Shown: piece after piece, positions 23,206 through 33,249 of the stretch
Numbering within the stretch: the first letter of the stretch is position 1
Layout of the letters: every line of letters starts with the position of its first letter
Origin: Malus domestica
Lineage: Eukaryota; Streptophyta; Magnoliopsida; Rosales; Rosaceae
Reading direction: 5' to 3'
DNA: 64,000 nucleotides
Assembly: GCF_042453785.1 (NCBI RefSeq)
Contig: NC_091667.1
Location: 31,922,001 to 31,986,000, forward strand
Notes under the pieces: model-generated
Databases searched by the model: none
The model's input: the letters and a program-made list of their open reading frames with translations, nothing else
What the model was told of the DNA's origin: nothing
Made by a program: the position numbers and the translations under genes

Positions 23206-26200
23206 TCACCCATATGGATCCGAGATTGGTTGAGGTTGTCCATAAGAAAAATCATTTGAAGATTGAGTCTGGGATTGTTTCCATGAGTCGCTCGATTCCA
23301 TCCCAACAGGAATGGGATATGAAGGGTAGGGAAATGGTTGGTTATGAGTATAACCATAGTTACTACTTCCCAATCCAACAGAGTCTGAAGTTCTAGATAA
23401 CGAGTCATCTTCTTGACTTGACAAAATCCCCTTGCCTCTTTCTCTGCGAGTATAGTCCTTCCTTATGGCACCAATTCCTGGTCCTGCCCGCCTACTGCCA
23501 TGGTCATCATCCTGTGTTGCATGCGTGAAGTTTGCCTCACCAGTAAAGGGGCTCATATATCCGGGAGGTGGTGGTCCATAATAGTTTCCATATCCACCAC
23601 CACTACCTCCAGCTCCACTATGTCCTTCATCATTCCCACCTCCGGTGGTAGGTGAGTCTCCTGATCTTGTACTAGAGCTATCATTAGTATCAGCACGATG
23701 TTGTGGTTGTGTAGGATTGGAAGAAGGTGGAATTCCAGTGTTTCTTGGTCTTGGGCGCAAAAGTTCTTCCAAAGAGTCAGAGCTGCTAGATCCCACCTCC
23801 TCCTCTAATAATCTTTCTACATTTATCCCTTCATTATGTGCTTCTTCAGCAACTCTGGGAGCTGGGTTGCCTTCATCATCATCTAAATGAAGAGGTCTAA
23901 TCCATTGAAAAAGTTGGTTACCCTCCGTATCATCATCTTCACCAACAATATCAAACACATCTAGTGGGTCACCACGGTCGACATGATCGATTTCTGCTTC
24001 CTTATCTCGAATTTGAAGCTTCATGTTGTAGTAGCAATAAACTAATTTTTCCAAGCTACTATGAGCCAACTTATTTCTTTGCTTTGTGTGTATGAGTGTA
24101 AATGTGCTCCAATTTCTTTCACAAGCAGATGAGGAAGCTGTTTGTGATAATACTTTTATTGCTAACTTTCTCACAGTTGGTGCATTGGTCCCATACATGA
24201 TCCACCATTCAGCTACAATGAAAAATAATGTTGATAAGCCTAATAACTCCAACAAATTCTATTATAAACTTATAGTGAAATATGTTTATACTCACTAGGA
24301 GACATATTTGTTCGAGCAGCAACTGATGTTGGTTCTCCAAAAGTTCTTCTTGCATCTTTAAACCATGTTAGCTGAATACAATAAATTGTGTTAGTTTAAT
24401 CCAACAAAGTAATTATTATAATTTAAGTAATTGTGTACCTCATTTCCAAATTGGCCAACTGCTGGTGATGCAGGGTCTAATTTAGAGTATACATTATGTA
24501 CAGCACGTATAAGGTTACCATCATCTCCAACACCGGGTCTGTATTGGTATCAGAGATTCAAATAATATGCTGTTCAAAGAAACACATACTCTAATAAGAG
24601 AAATAATACTTATGCAACTAAAGAAATGAATTGCAAATTATGACATAATTTATACCTGCTGCATGCAAATCGTGGTATAATGTTTTATACCATCGGTCTT
24701 CAATTATCTTTATGACCCATCTTGCACCATGTTTTCTTTCCAATTCATCCTTCACTACACGCAACAACTCATATACTGCCCCCATAGTAGGATACACTTC
24801 TGTGTCAACGATCCGTAAAACTTTGTAAAGAGGTTCAAACAGTTGACACACATGTTCTGATTGAGTCCAAAAAGCATGATCAAGCACTATACTTTCCACC
24901 ATACGACCTATATTTGAGCGGCTCAAATTGTGGTTGGCCCAATCGTCACTAGTGAATAGTTGTTTCAACCCTGCTTTCTTCTTGAGTAGGCTGTCTAATG
25001 CAATATAGTGGTGGCGAATCGAGTGGTAGCTGGACGAATAATTTCTCATTTGCAAAATTCACGCATCTTTGCCAACAACCAACCGTGATTGTAAATATAA
25101 TTTGTGATCGTTCTAGCTCTTTTGACCACAGTAGCAATATTCTCTCTCTTCCCCATTGCCTCAAACATGAGATCAATACAATGTGCTGCACATGATGTCC
25201 AAAACACATTATGATGCTTCATTAACTTTTTTCCAGCTTTGACAAATGCAGAACCGTTGTCGGTCACGACTTGGACAACATTATGCTCTCCCACCTCCAT
25301 GATTACATCCCTCAATAATTTGTAAATATACTTGTAATTCTTTATATGGTCTGAAGCATCAACAGACTTAAAAAAAATTATCTTTCCCTTGGAGTATACC
25401 ATGAAGTTGATGATAGACAATCTGGTCGGGCCGGTCCATCCGTCACACATGATTGTGCAACCATTAGTTTCTCACTTTGACCTCAACTTGTTAACATATT
25501 GGCTAATGTCTTTATACTCCATATCCAAATATTTGTTTCTTATCTCATAGGGAGTGAGAGGTTGTACTCCAACACCGGCCTGTTGACATCCCACTACCAT
25601 ATTTTTGAAATGATGTGATGATGCCTTCGCAGCAGGGACATTTTCATAGATAAAGAACTTGCTAATTAGACGCCCCATTCCCTCCTTCACATTACCTCCA
25701 GTGAAATAACTTCAAACACTCTTTTGACGTGCTTTGGATGACTTATATAAACTTGGGGCTAGTGGTGGTGTTGGTTGTGATTCTCTAAGACTGCCTCCCC
25801 GTCTCATTTGTGCACCACCACTTGTCCCGGAACCTTGTGCTCTGTTAGGAATTTTATGAAGGTGTTCTCTTTCCCATGCTGACTGTTTGGAGGCACGTAA
25901 TGCTTGTTTCAAACTGCGTCGTTCTTCAGGTCCCATGTCATCATCACATTCGTCCTCATCGTCATCATCATCACTGTCAAGCTCTTGGCCATAGACTTCT
26001 CCCCGTAGCCCAGCTCGAATATTTTTCATTCCCTGTGTTATCTTTTCCTTCTGCTGTTTTTTATTTTTTAATAATGTGCTGATGAATGCCTTCACTTCTG
26101 GGGGGACATTATTGCATCGTTGGACATTTTTTGCTGGATCTAATCCACTAAGATGGTACTTAAGTCGTGTCACTCCGCCACTCTTCATTACCCGACCACA

Positions 26201-26287
26201 ATATTTGCAAATTGTGCCATGTTTGTTTCCGTCTATTGGGTATCCATGTTCCCAAGCTGGATCACGTTTAATAGCTCCACTGGACAT
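23206..26287 (-). pseudogene. hAT transposase (BED finger, RNase H-like core, dimerisation domain), broken
   Basis: Starts at ATG 26287 (MSSGAIKRDPAWEHGYPIDG). The BED zinc finger (CKYCGRVMKSGGVTRLKYHL) is at about residues 28-50 and is followed by an acidic low-complexity stretch. The core (DUF659-like, IMCDGWTGPTRLSIINFMVY; VTDNGSAFVKAG) lies at 25690-25055, and downstream exons give YKTLYHDLHAA, LTWFKDARRTF and the hAT dimerisation motif SSSACERNWSTF (about 24135). The last exon (24255-23206) ends in a long Gly/Ser/Pro-rich tail. Three in-frame TGA stops interrupt it (about 25714, 25471 and 25054), and there is a frameshift at about 25010-25020. At least two stops replace a Trp codon expected in the family. 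It is dead as a transposase. Confidence 0.8.
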
Positions 26288-26339
26288 CGTAAATGTACCT
26301 ACATTTATTTTTCATGAAAATTAGACAAAAGAATTAAAT

Positions 26340-27110
26340 AATAAAGTTATTTAAGAGAACCTAAATAATAAAGTTATTCTACAGAAGAATTAAATATGAA
26401 GTAAAGAAAATGATTGTAAAAATTTAAGTAATTAAAAAAATAATATGGAATAATAAAACATAATATTAATGAATAATAATCCAATTTGATAAAAAAATAA
26501 TCCTAATATAAATGATGAATAATATTCCTTTTTGATAATAATCCTAATATAAATAATCCTACTATAAATGATGATAATTATGTTTCATGAAAATAATCCT
26601 AATATAAAACATAGTGATGAATAATATTCCTTTTTGATAATAATCCAATTTAATAATAATCCACTTTAATAATAATCCAATTTAATGAATAATCCAATTT
26701 GATAATAAAAAAAACCTAATATTAATGAATAAAAAGCCAGACACCAAGTGAGACAATTTTGGAGGATATTTAAGAATACCCATCTGTTTTTTTTTTTTTT
26801 TTTTTTTTTGCCTAAGTTTTGGACCTTTTGGTTCAACCCAACCCAACCCAAGTGTGGTTAACTTATGTTTGAGATTTGGGCCTAAGGTCTAAGTTCAACA
26901 AACTCAAGTTTGGAGACTACATTGAGTGGGCTTTAATGAATAGTCCAATTTGATAATAAGTCAATTTAATGAATAATAATCCAATTTGATAATAATCTAA
27001 TTTAATGAATAATAATCCAATTTGATAATAAAAAAACCTAATATTAATGAATAATAATCCTATTTGATAATAAAACCTAATATTAATAAAATAATAAATA
27101 ACATTAAACA
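26340..27110. repeat. AT-rich degenerate repeats inside the hAT element
   Basis: Motifs of the type AATAATCCAATTTGATAATA recur many times from 26475 to 27085, interrupted by a GC-richer stretch and a poly-T run at 26788-26809. No coding function is seen. Confidence 0.55.
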
Positions 27111-27114
27111 TATT

Positions 27115-28030
27115 AAAATTATCCTAGGGAATAATTATACAACATTACTTAATTACTTAAAAAAATTAACATGTAATTGTTAACATTACTTAACTACTTA
27201 CAAAAATTAACATGCAAGTATTAATTACTTAAAAAAATTAACATACGAGTCCACACAAATTTATTTGTTGTTGTATAAATTACAATAATATAAATATAAG
27301 TTTGTAAACTTACCTTAAATATGGAACAATTTGTGTTCAAGCTTTGGAATGGATCTGGAATGGCTTTGAAAATGGTAAGGGAAATAAAATAATAAATAAC
27401 ATTAAACATATTAAAATTATCCTAGGGAATAATTATACAACATTACTTAATTACTTAAAAAAAATTAACATGTAATTGTTAACATTACTTAATTACTTAC
27501 AAAAACTAACATGCAAGTATTAATTACTTAAAAAAATTAACATGCAATTGTTAACATTACTTAATTACTTACAAAAACTAACATGCAAGTATTAATTACT
27601 TAAAAAAATTAACATGCAATTGTTAACATTACTTAATTACTTACAAAAACTAACATGCAAGTATTAACATTACTTAATTACTTACAAAAACTAACATGCA
27701 AGTATTAATTACTTAAATTACTTAAAAAAATTAACATGTAATTGTTAACATTACTTAATTACTTACAAAAACTAACATGCAAGTATTACTTACTTAAAAA
27801 AATTAACATGTAATTGTTAACATTACTTAATTACTTACAAAAACTAACATGCAAGTATTAATTACTTAAAAAAAATTAACATGTAATTGTTAACATTACT
27901 TAATTACTTACAAAAACTAACATGCAAGTATTAATTACTTAAAAAAAATTAACATGTAATTGTTAACATTACTTAATTACTTACAAAAACTAACATGCAA
28001 GTATTAATTACTTAAAAAATTAACATACGA
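27115..28030. repeat. Minisatellite of about 72 bp in the hAT element
   Basis: A unit combining TTACTTAATTACTTACAAA, ACTAACATGCAAGTATTAAT and TTAACATGCAATTGTTAAC recurs about ten times, mainly 27430-28020, with period near 72 bp. A block of about 165 bp (TTAACATACGAGTYCACACAAATTT through GGGAAATAAAATAA) occurs on both sides, at about 27225-27392 and 28005-28270, so the array lies between duplicated flanks. Confidence 0.75.
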
Positions 28031-28074
28031 GTTCACACAAATTTTTTTGTTGTTGTATAAATTATAAGAATATA

Positions 28075-28156
28075 CCGAGCGCAATGGCGTTCTAAGATTC
28101 ATATAGCCGACCCCACTTAGTGGGAAAAGGCTTTGTTGTTGTTGTTGTTGTTGTTG
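28075..28156 (+). mobile_element. 5'-truncated Au-type SINE
   Basis: The sequence CATATAGCCGACCCCACTTA followed by GTGGGAAAAGGCTTTG and a (GTT)n tail is the conserved 3' end of plant Au SINEs. It is flanked by the 19-bp target duplication TATAAATTATAAGAATATA at 28056-28074 and 28157-28175. The tRNA-derived head is missing, so this is a truncated retroposed copy that landed in one of the two duplicated flanks of the minisatellite. Confidence 0.8.
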
Positions 28157-28514
28157 TATAAATTATAAGAATATAAATATAAGTTTGTAAACTTACTTTA
28201 AATATGGAACCCTTTGTGTTTAAACTCTGGATCTGGAATGACTTTGAAAGGGGTAAGGGAAATAAAATAATTGAAAAGGCTCCTCTGATACTCCACCTCT
28301 TGAAATTTTTTCACAATGACAACTTTGAAAGAATATCACAATGGCTCTGATACTCCACCTTTTAAAACAATATCGGCACACGGTTTTGAATGAAACCACC
28401 ATCCATGGTCTGAAAAGAATACAAATTATAATTGTAAAAGCTGCATGAAATTGTCCAAATAATTGTAAAACTTGTCGGGAATATTAAGTGAGTCATGTGT
28501 CCTCCTGACAGGAG

Positions 28515-29000
28515 GAACCCACACACACACACACACACAAATGACACAACGCACGCACACAACGCACGCACGCAGACACGACCTCAGTCTCTCTCTCTCT
28601 CGATCCTTCTCGATCTCTCTTCTCCCTTCTCTTCTCCCACACACACACTCACACAGAGAGCTCATCAGTCTCTCTCTCTCTCGATCATTCTCGATCTCTC
28701 TTCTCCCTTCTCTTCTCCCACACACACACTCACACAGAGAGCTCCACAGGTTGACATCCGATCCAACACACACATACACACAGAGATCGGAGATCTCTCT
28801 TCTCCCAAACACACACACACACACACACACAGATCTCTCGATCTCTCTTCTCCATTCTCCGATCTCTCTTCTCCCTTCTCCGATCTCTCTTCTCCCAAAC
28901 ACCCACATACAAAGAGAGATCTCCGATCTCTCTTCTCCCAAACACACACACACACACACACACAGATCTCTCGATCTTTCTTCTCCCTTCGCCGTTGATC
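28515..29000. repeat. CA/CT-rich microsatellite region with a tandem duplication
   Basis: Long CACACA and TCTCTC runs with interspersed TCTCTTCTCCC motifs. A unit of about 82 bp containing TCTCTCGATC and CACACTCACACAGAGAGCTC is present twice at about 28580-28745. Long open frames over this region on both strands are low-complexity artefacts. It may be the 5' leader of the hAT transposase. Confidence 0.6.
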
Positions 29001-29117
29001 GTGGCTCTGGCGAAGTCGGAGTTGGCTCAGTCGTCTGTGGTGGTGCGCCGCTGAGCAAGGATCACGTTCAGTCATCTGGTTCGTCTTCGTCTTCGTCAGG
29101 TGAGATTCCATTGAAAC

Positions 29118-29136
29118 CCTAAACCCTAAACCGACT
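29118..29136. promoter_or_regulatory. Telo-box-like doublet AAACCCTAAACCCTAAA
   Basis: Two and a half telomere-like units follow a GTGAG splice-donor-like site at about 29100. Telo boxes are found in promoters or leaders of plant genes active in dividing cells. Here the motif lies inside the hAT right arm; function is inference. Confidence 0.35.
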
Positions 29137-29635
29137 TCACATATGTTGAATCGTTTATTACCTCTTGCATGCGTGAAATCTGAAGTTTATATGTGAAATT
29201 GATGTTAAAAATCGTGTTTTTGCAAGGTTTTTGGGACGAAATCGGCCCGGGAATAGGCACACCATCTCCGGCGTTCTTCTCCGACGTCACCTCGGAGTCC
29301 GATTGCACCAAACTCAAAAAAAATTCGCGATATTTCCAAAATATCGCGATATTATCGATAATATCGCGATATTTGGCCGAAAACCATTCGGATACCACTT
29401 AAAATATCCATCCCCCGAAAAACCGATAATATCGGCGATATTTCGCCGATATTATCGGCATTTTCTTCCATGGATGTAATAATCATGTTAAAATAAAATA
29501 TAAAAAGAAAAACTACACATCCAAGCTTTAATCCAAAGAATTCTCATTTAGTAGTCCAAAGTTAATTGATTACCATTCAGTTAGTCCATAAACACTCAAT
29601 CTATCCAACTATTTTACGAGGTTATCAAAAACTAC

Positions 29636-29844
29636 CCAAGAGGATCCTCTCCGGGTTCTTTTGGTGAGGATCATAGGATCCGTGAATTATGTCCATTTAT
29701 CGTACATCATGCGGTCAGTTTTTGTTAAGTACTGTTTGTGTTTAATTTTAAATAAAAATATTTAAAATAATTTCTGATCGCACAATATACGATAAACTAA
29801 CAAGATTTATGGATCCTAGGGATCCTCACACAAAGGATCCGGAT
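29636..29844. mobile_element. Fold-back MITE, Mutator-like
   Basis: A 209-bp element starting CCAAGAGGATCCTCTCCGGG and ending GGATCCTCACACAAAGGATC plus CGGATT. The ends form an imperfect inverted repeat rich in GGATCC. The 11-bp sequence TCAAAAACTAC flanks both sides (29625-29635 and 29845-29855), consistent with a 9-11 bp Mutator-type duplication. Confidence 0.65.
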
Positions 29845-30869
29845 TCAAAAACTACTAGTACTACTTTCCAGGTGAAACATGAAAGGGTAAAAAAGCAAAC
29901 ATGAATCACTAGATTTACCACAAATGATATACTGAACAATCTAACAGTAAGTGTCAACAAGGCAAATCCAAACGGTATCACAGAGCATATATCAATAAGA
30001 AAAATAAAAAAATACTGCTACCATACCGAAAGCTCCATTATTCGGTAAGGTAACCATTGGAGGTCACTATCATCTTTCTCGCGATCAGTGAATAAAAGCC
30101 TAAGATCCGACTCTTGGATTCGAACCATGGGTTTGGGTCGCATTTCTCTAGTGTCATGTTTGAGTGCCAAAGTTCATCATTAAATACCTTTTTTTTTTTT
30201 TTTAATTTTATTTTATCAAACATCTTAACATACTTAGGGTGTTTTCAATTTGGGATTTGAGAGATTTTAATAGAGTTATAAATCTATAGATTTTTATGGA
30301 GTTTAATTAATTTGTAGATATTCCATGTAAAATTTTGATTCAATTCTCTCGAAATCTCATAAGGAGATGTGAGGCTTGAGGATGCTTAAAATACACTACG
30401 AAATATCTCAAATTGAATTCTTCAACTTTTTCAAATTATGTAAAATTAATTTCTAATTGAATACATGTTGAATGTTGTAAATTTCTTTAAAATCGTAATT
30501 GAATGCACCCAGATTTCTAAAGATTTTAATAAATCATCTTAAAATTCTTATTGAATACTTTGAATTTTAAAGAATCGCTTAAAAATCTGATTAAATACCC
30601 TTAAATTCATTAAAAAAAATTAAAAATTTTCAAAATCCCATTTAAATTCATCACCCTTAATAAATTGTACATTACATCATATCATGACAGAAATAGTCAC
30701 ACAAGGAAAGAGATACAACCAAATAGGGAATACCAAGGTCTTGAGCACATTAGCTCATGCATCCGGATTCTGCATATCGGGTCGGGTTCCGAAGTTCGAG
30801 CTCACATTTGATAATCAAATTCAAATTACATTTGATCCAACGGTGGTAATTGGCAAAACCCACCTCGGA

Positions 30870-31035
30870 GTCAAAAAATGCGGCTCACGCTCCCTCTCTT
30901 TTACAAAACCCTAGCAAAACCTCGGCCCTATAAATCCCTTCACATCCGCCGCAGGAGGCACCCAAATGCTCCTTTCTCTTCCCCTTCACACACTAATCCC
31001 TCGCAGAGGCGATGGGATTCCCAGTTGCTTCTCCG
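30870..31035 (+). promoter_or_regulatory. Orphan promoter-like segment (telo box, TATA, leader)
   Basis: Within 170 bases there are AAACCCTAGC (30906), CTATAAATCCC (30928) at a typical spacing, then a pyrimidine-rich leader and an ATG at 31010 (MGFPVASPSEKPFQLLHLF). This arrangement is typical of plant ribosomal-protein and other growth genes. The frame after the ATG ends soon and has no recognised domain. It may be a promoter separated from its gene. Confidence 0.35.
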
Positions 31036-31581
31036 TCGGAGAAACCTTTCCAACTGCTCCATCTTTTTGCACCATCGCCTCTGTTTCTTTTTTATTTATT
31101 TACTTAATTATTTGAGCAATTTCCTTTATCCTTGCCATTCATATTTCAGATTTTCAGCTTGTTTTTTTTATCCGAAAAGTAAAATCATATGGGTTTTTTG
31201 CAATTTTGTTGGGTGAGGCCGGTGATGATCAAAACATATTTTGCCTACATTGCTTGATTATCTCATTTTATTGAGATAATGATAAAATCATATGTCTTTG
31301 AGGCCTTCCTGGAACAACGAGCTTTATTTTATTTTTTATTTTTTGGATAAAATGTGCGAAGGTGCCATAGTTTCAAATCTTGATATTTCAAACAATTGAA
31401 TTTTTTTTAATTTTGATTAAAATAACAAGTTTTGTTGATATTTTCGATATATTAGTTAAATAGCAGAGAAATTTTTAATTTTGTCTAATTAAATTTATCA
31501 GATTTTGGTTGACTTTCGTAACATATTTTGATATTTTCACCTATACTCAAAATAGGAATCCAAGTCATTTTCATAAATAAA

Positions 31582-31739
31582 TAAAAAGAAAACCAATAAA
31601 AAGGGTTTGAAAATTTTGAGTTTTAATGATAAGGACAAAATAAAGAGTAAAATGAATAGTACCATGATTGACTTTTTAGTGTAAAAATGTGGTTTTTCGT
31701 TAAAGTGAACAGTACCGGGTGCTTTTTGTTAAAGTTCTG
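31582..31739. mobile_element. Small MITE, copy 3
   Basis: Related along its whole length to copies 1 and 2 (GAAAACCAATAAAAAGGG ... TGTTAAAGTTCTG). The repeat ATAAATAAA flanks it at about 31573-31581 and 31740-31748, although low complexity makes the exact duplication uncertain. Confidence 0.6.
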
Positions 31740-32259
31740 ATAAATAAATGGTTAAGAAATTTATATAAATTTAAGAGCCAAAATTGACAAGTATAAAATC
31801 GATTTTTAATTGGATAAACAGTTAGTGCACCTGATTGTAGGGAATGGTTATGCTCATCGCTTAATTTCATCATTGGATCAGTTTAAGTTTTAAAGTTTGT
31901 GAAATGGACAGATACAAATTTTAAAATTTAACTTCAGTCAATAATAATAAATATGGTAGTGAAAAAAAAATGCACCAGTGATTTGTGGTTTAGAGACACA
32001 CTCTCAAACTTAAATAACAAGTTTCATGCTTTCCAACAACACAAAAATTTTATAACTAAAAATCAATCAAAACATAATAATTGAATGAACGAGGATTTCT
32101 TTTATTTTTTCCAAATTTCCTGAAGGTTTTTTCTATAAAATTTGTAGTGTCATGATTGCCTTAAGAGAATCATAAATGTGTTCCTTGAAAAATAATATGA
32201 AACCATATTTTGAGTTCTTATGTTTATTGTTTTAATTCGATCTATCGTTTGAAGCCGCC

Positions 32260-33205
32260 TGTTTGGGCCCAAAATAATAGTTTGGGCCGAGTGTAGAGCC
32301 ATTCTCGGCCCGGAAGGCCTTGCGACAAGAAGACCATGGATCGTTCAGCTTATGGGCTTCCAAACCTAGGCCAGTTAGGTCAAAATGCAATGACAAGCCG
32401 AGTCCTGATACAATAGGGATTCTCGGCAGGATTAACAACCTAGAAGCGGATAGGGCTCGAATAAGGACTAGGTTCACAATCCTAATGAAAACAGGACTGG
32501 TCGAGGTGATATTGATCCGGAGAGGGAAAACCTAGTCCGAATGGGATTCTATCTCAGATTCGGGGTCCAGTGCTATAAATAGCGGAAGCTGTGCATCAGG
32601 AAAAGCCCCACAAAAATCAATACAAAATTGCCCTGCGCAAACTCTCACAACTTGAGATCTTTTTCTTTTCCTTTTTCGCTGACACATCTTCCGTTGGCAT
32701 CAACAGCACTGTGGAAGCAACCGGTGATATCTTAAGTCGGCATAGATAGCTCTGTCACCGTAGAGTCGGTCGGTCTCGCAGTATCTTCCGTTGGCATCAA
32801 CAACACTGCGGCGAGAACGGTCGATTGCCTATCCAAGTCTCGGTCGAGAAGGGTTTTCGAATCCTTGTTGGTCGAGGTCATCTCATTAGCCTTCTCGGCG
32901 AGGTGAGGTGTTACAGTTATTACATTCGGCACATTGTAAGCCGAATTCGGTTCGTGAACTTTGTAAGAAATAGCAGCCTTGTCTTCAGGCTCGAGAACCC
33001 AAGAGGCCGAGACGCGTTCCTTTCTCGGCCGCAATCGCAAGACGCAGAAGTCAGTAGCGCGACCCAACGCAGCATCATCAAATTTACTCCTCGGCCGAGC
33101 CTCGGCCGACGAGTTGGCACGCCCCGCAATCACCGAAGGACGTAGTTAGCTTAGAATATATTCGGCCTGCGCGCCACGTAGGCTTGGTAGATTTTAGGGT
33201 CAACA
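32260..33205 (+). repeat. 5' LTR of the gypsy element
   Basis: Starts TGTTTGGGCCC and ends GGGTCAACA. A TATA-like GCTATAAATAGC lies at about 32573-32584, and downstream a CATCTTCCGTTGGCATCAAC unit occurs twice (about 32687 and 32779). The short inverted terminus is TGTT...AACA. Confidence 0.9.
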
Positions 33206-33249
33206 TTTTGGCACGCCCAGTGGGACCCAGTGCTAAAACTACGAAGTTC

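Larger units (their letters stand above)
22709..29472 (-). mobile_element. hAT-superfamily DNA transposon, complete ends, decayed
   Basis: Left end CAAGGAAGAAAATATCGG; the right end, read as its complement, is CATGGAAGAAAATGCCG. It is flanked by the 8-bp duplication GATGTAAT at 22701-22708 and 29473-29480, as expected of hAT. Both subterminal regions are dense in ATCGATA/ATATCG-type motifs (22720-22800 and 29325-29460). The transposase is on the minus strand (26287 to 23206), followed toward the right end by AT-rich repeats, a minisatellite, a SINE and a CT/CA-rich leader-like region. Total length is 6764 bp. Confidence 0.85.
29856..32254. other. AT-rich intergenic DNA
   Basis: No protein-coding gene is recognised. 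A region at 30238-30660 beginning GGGTGTTTTCAATTTGGGATTTGAG resembles hAT-type MITE DNA but lacks a clear right end. MITE copy 3 and a promoter-like segment are listed separately. Confidence 0.5.

Noticed and set aside
27115-28030. CRISPR-like array
   Set aside because: Repeats are contiguous and AT-rich with no unique spacers, in a plant transposon; this is a minisatellite.
28426-29122. Long overlapping open frames on both strands
   Set aside because: They consist of Ser/Leu/His/Thr and Cys/Val/Arg/Glu runs translated from CA/CT microsatellites; no domain is present.
32732-33145. Open frames inside both LTRs on either strand
   Set aside because: The same frames occur in each LTR copy, have no domain, and overlap the leader region of the element.
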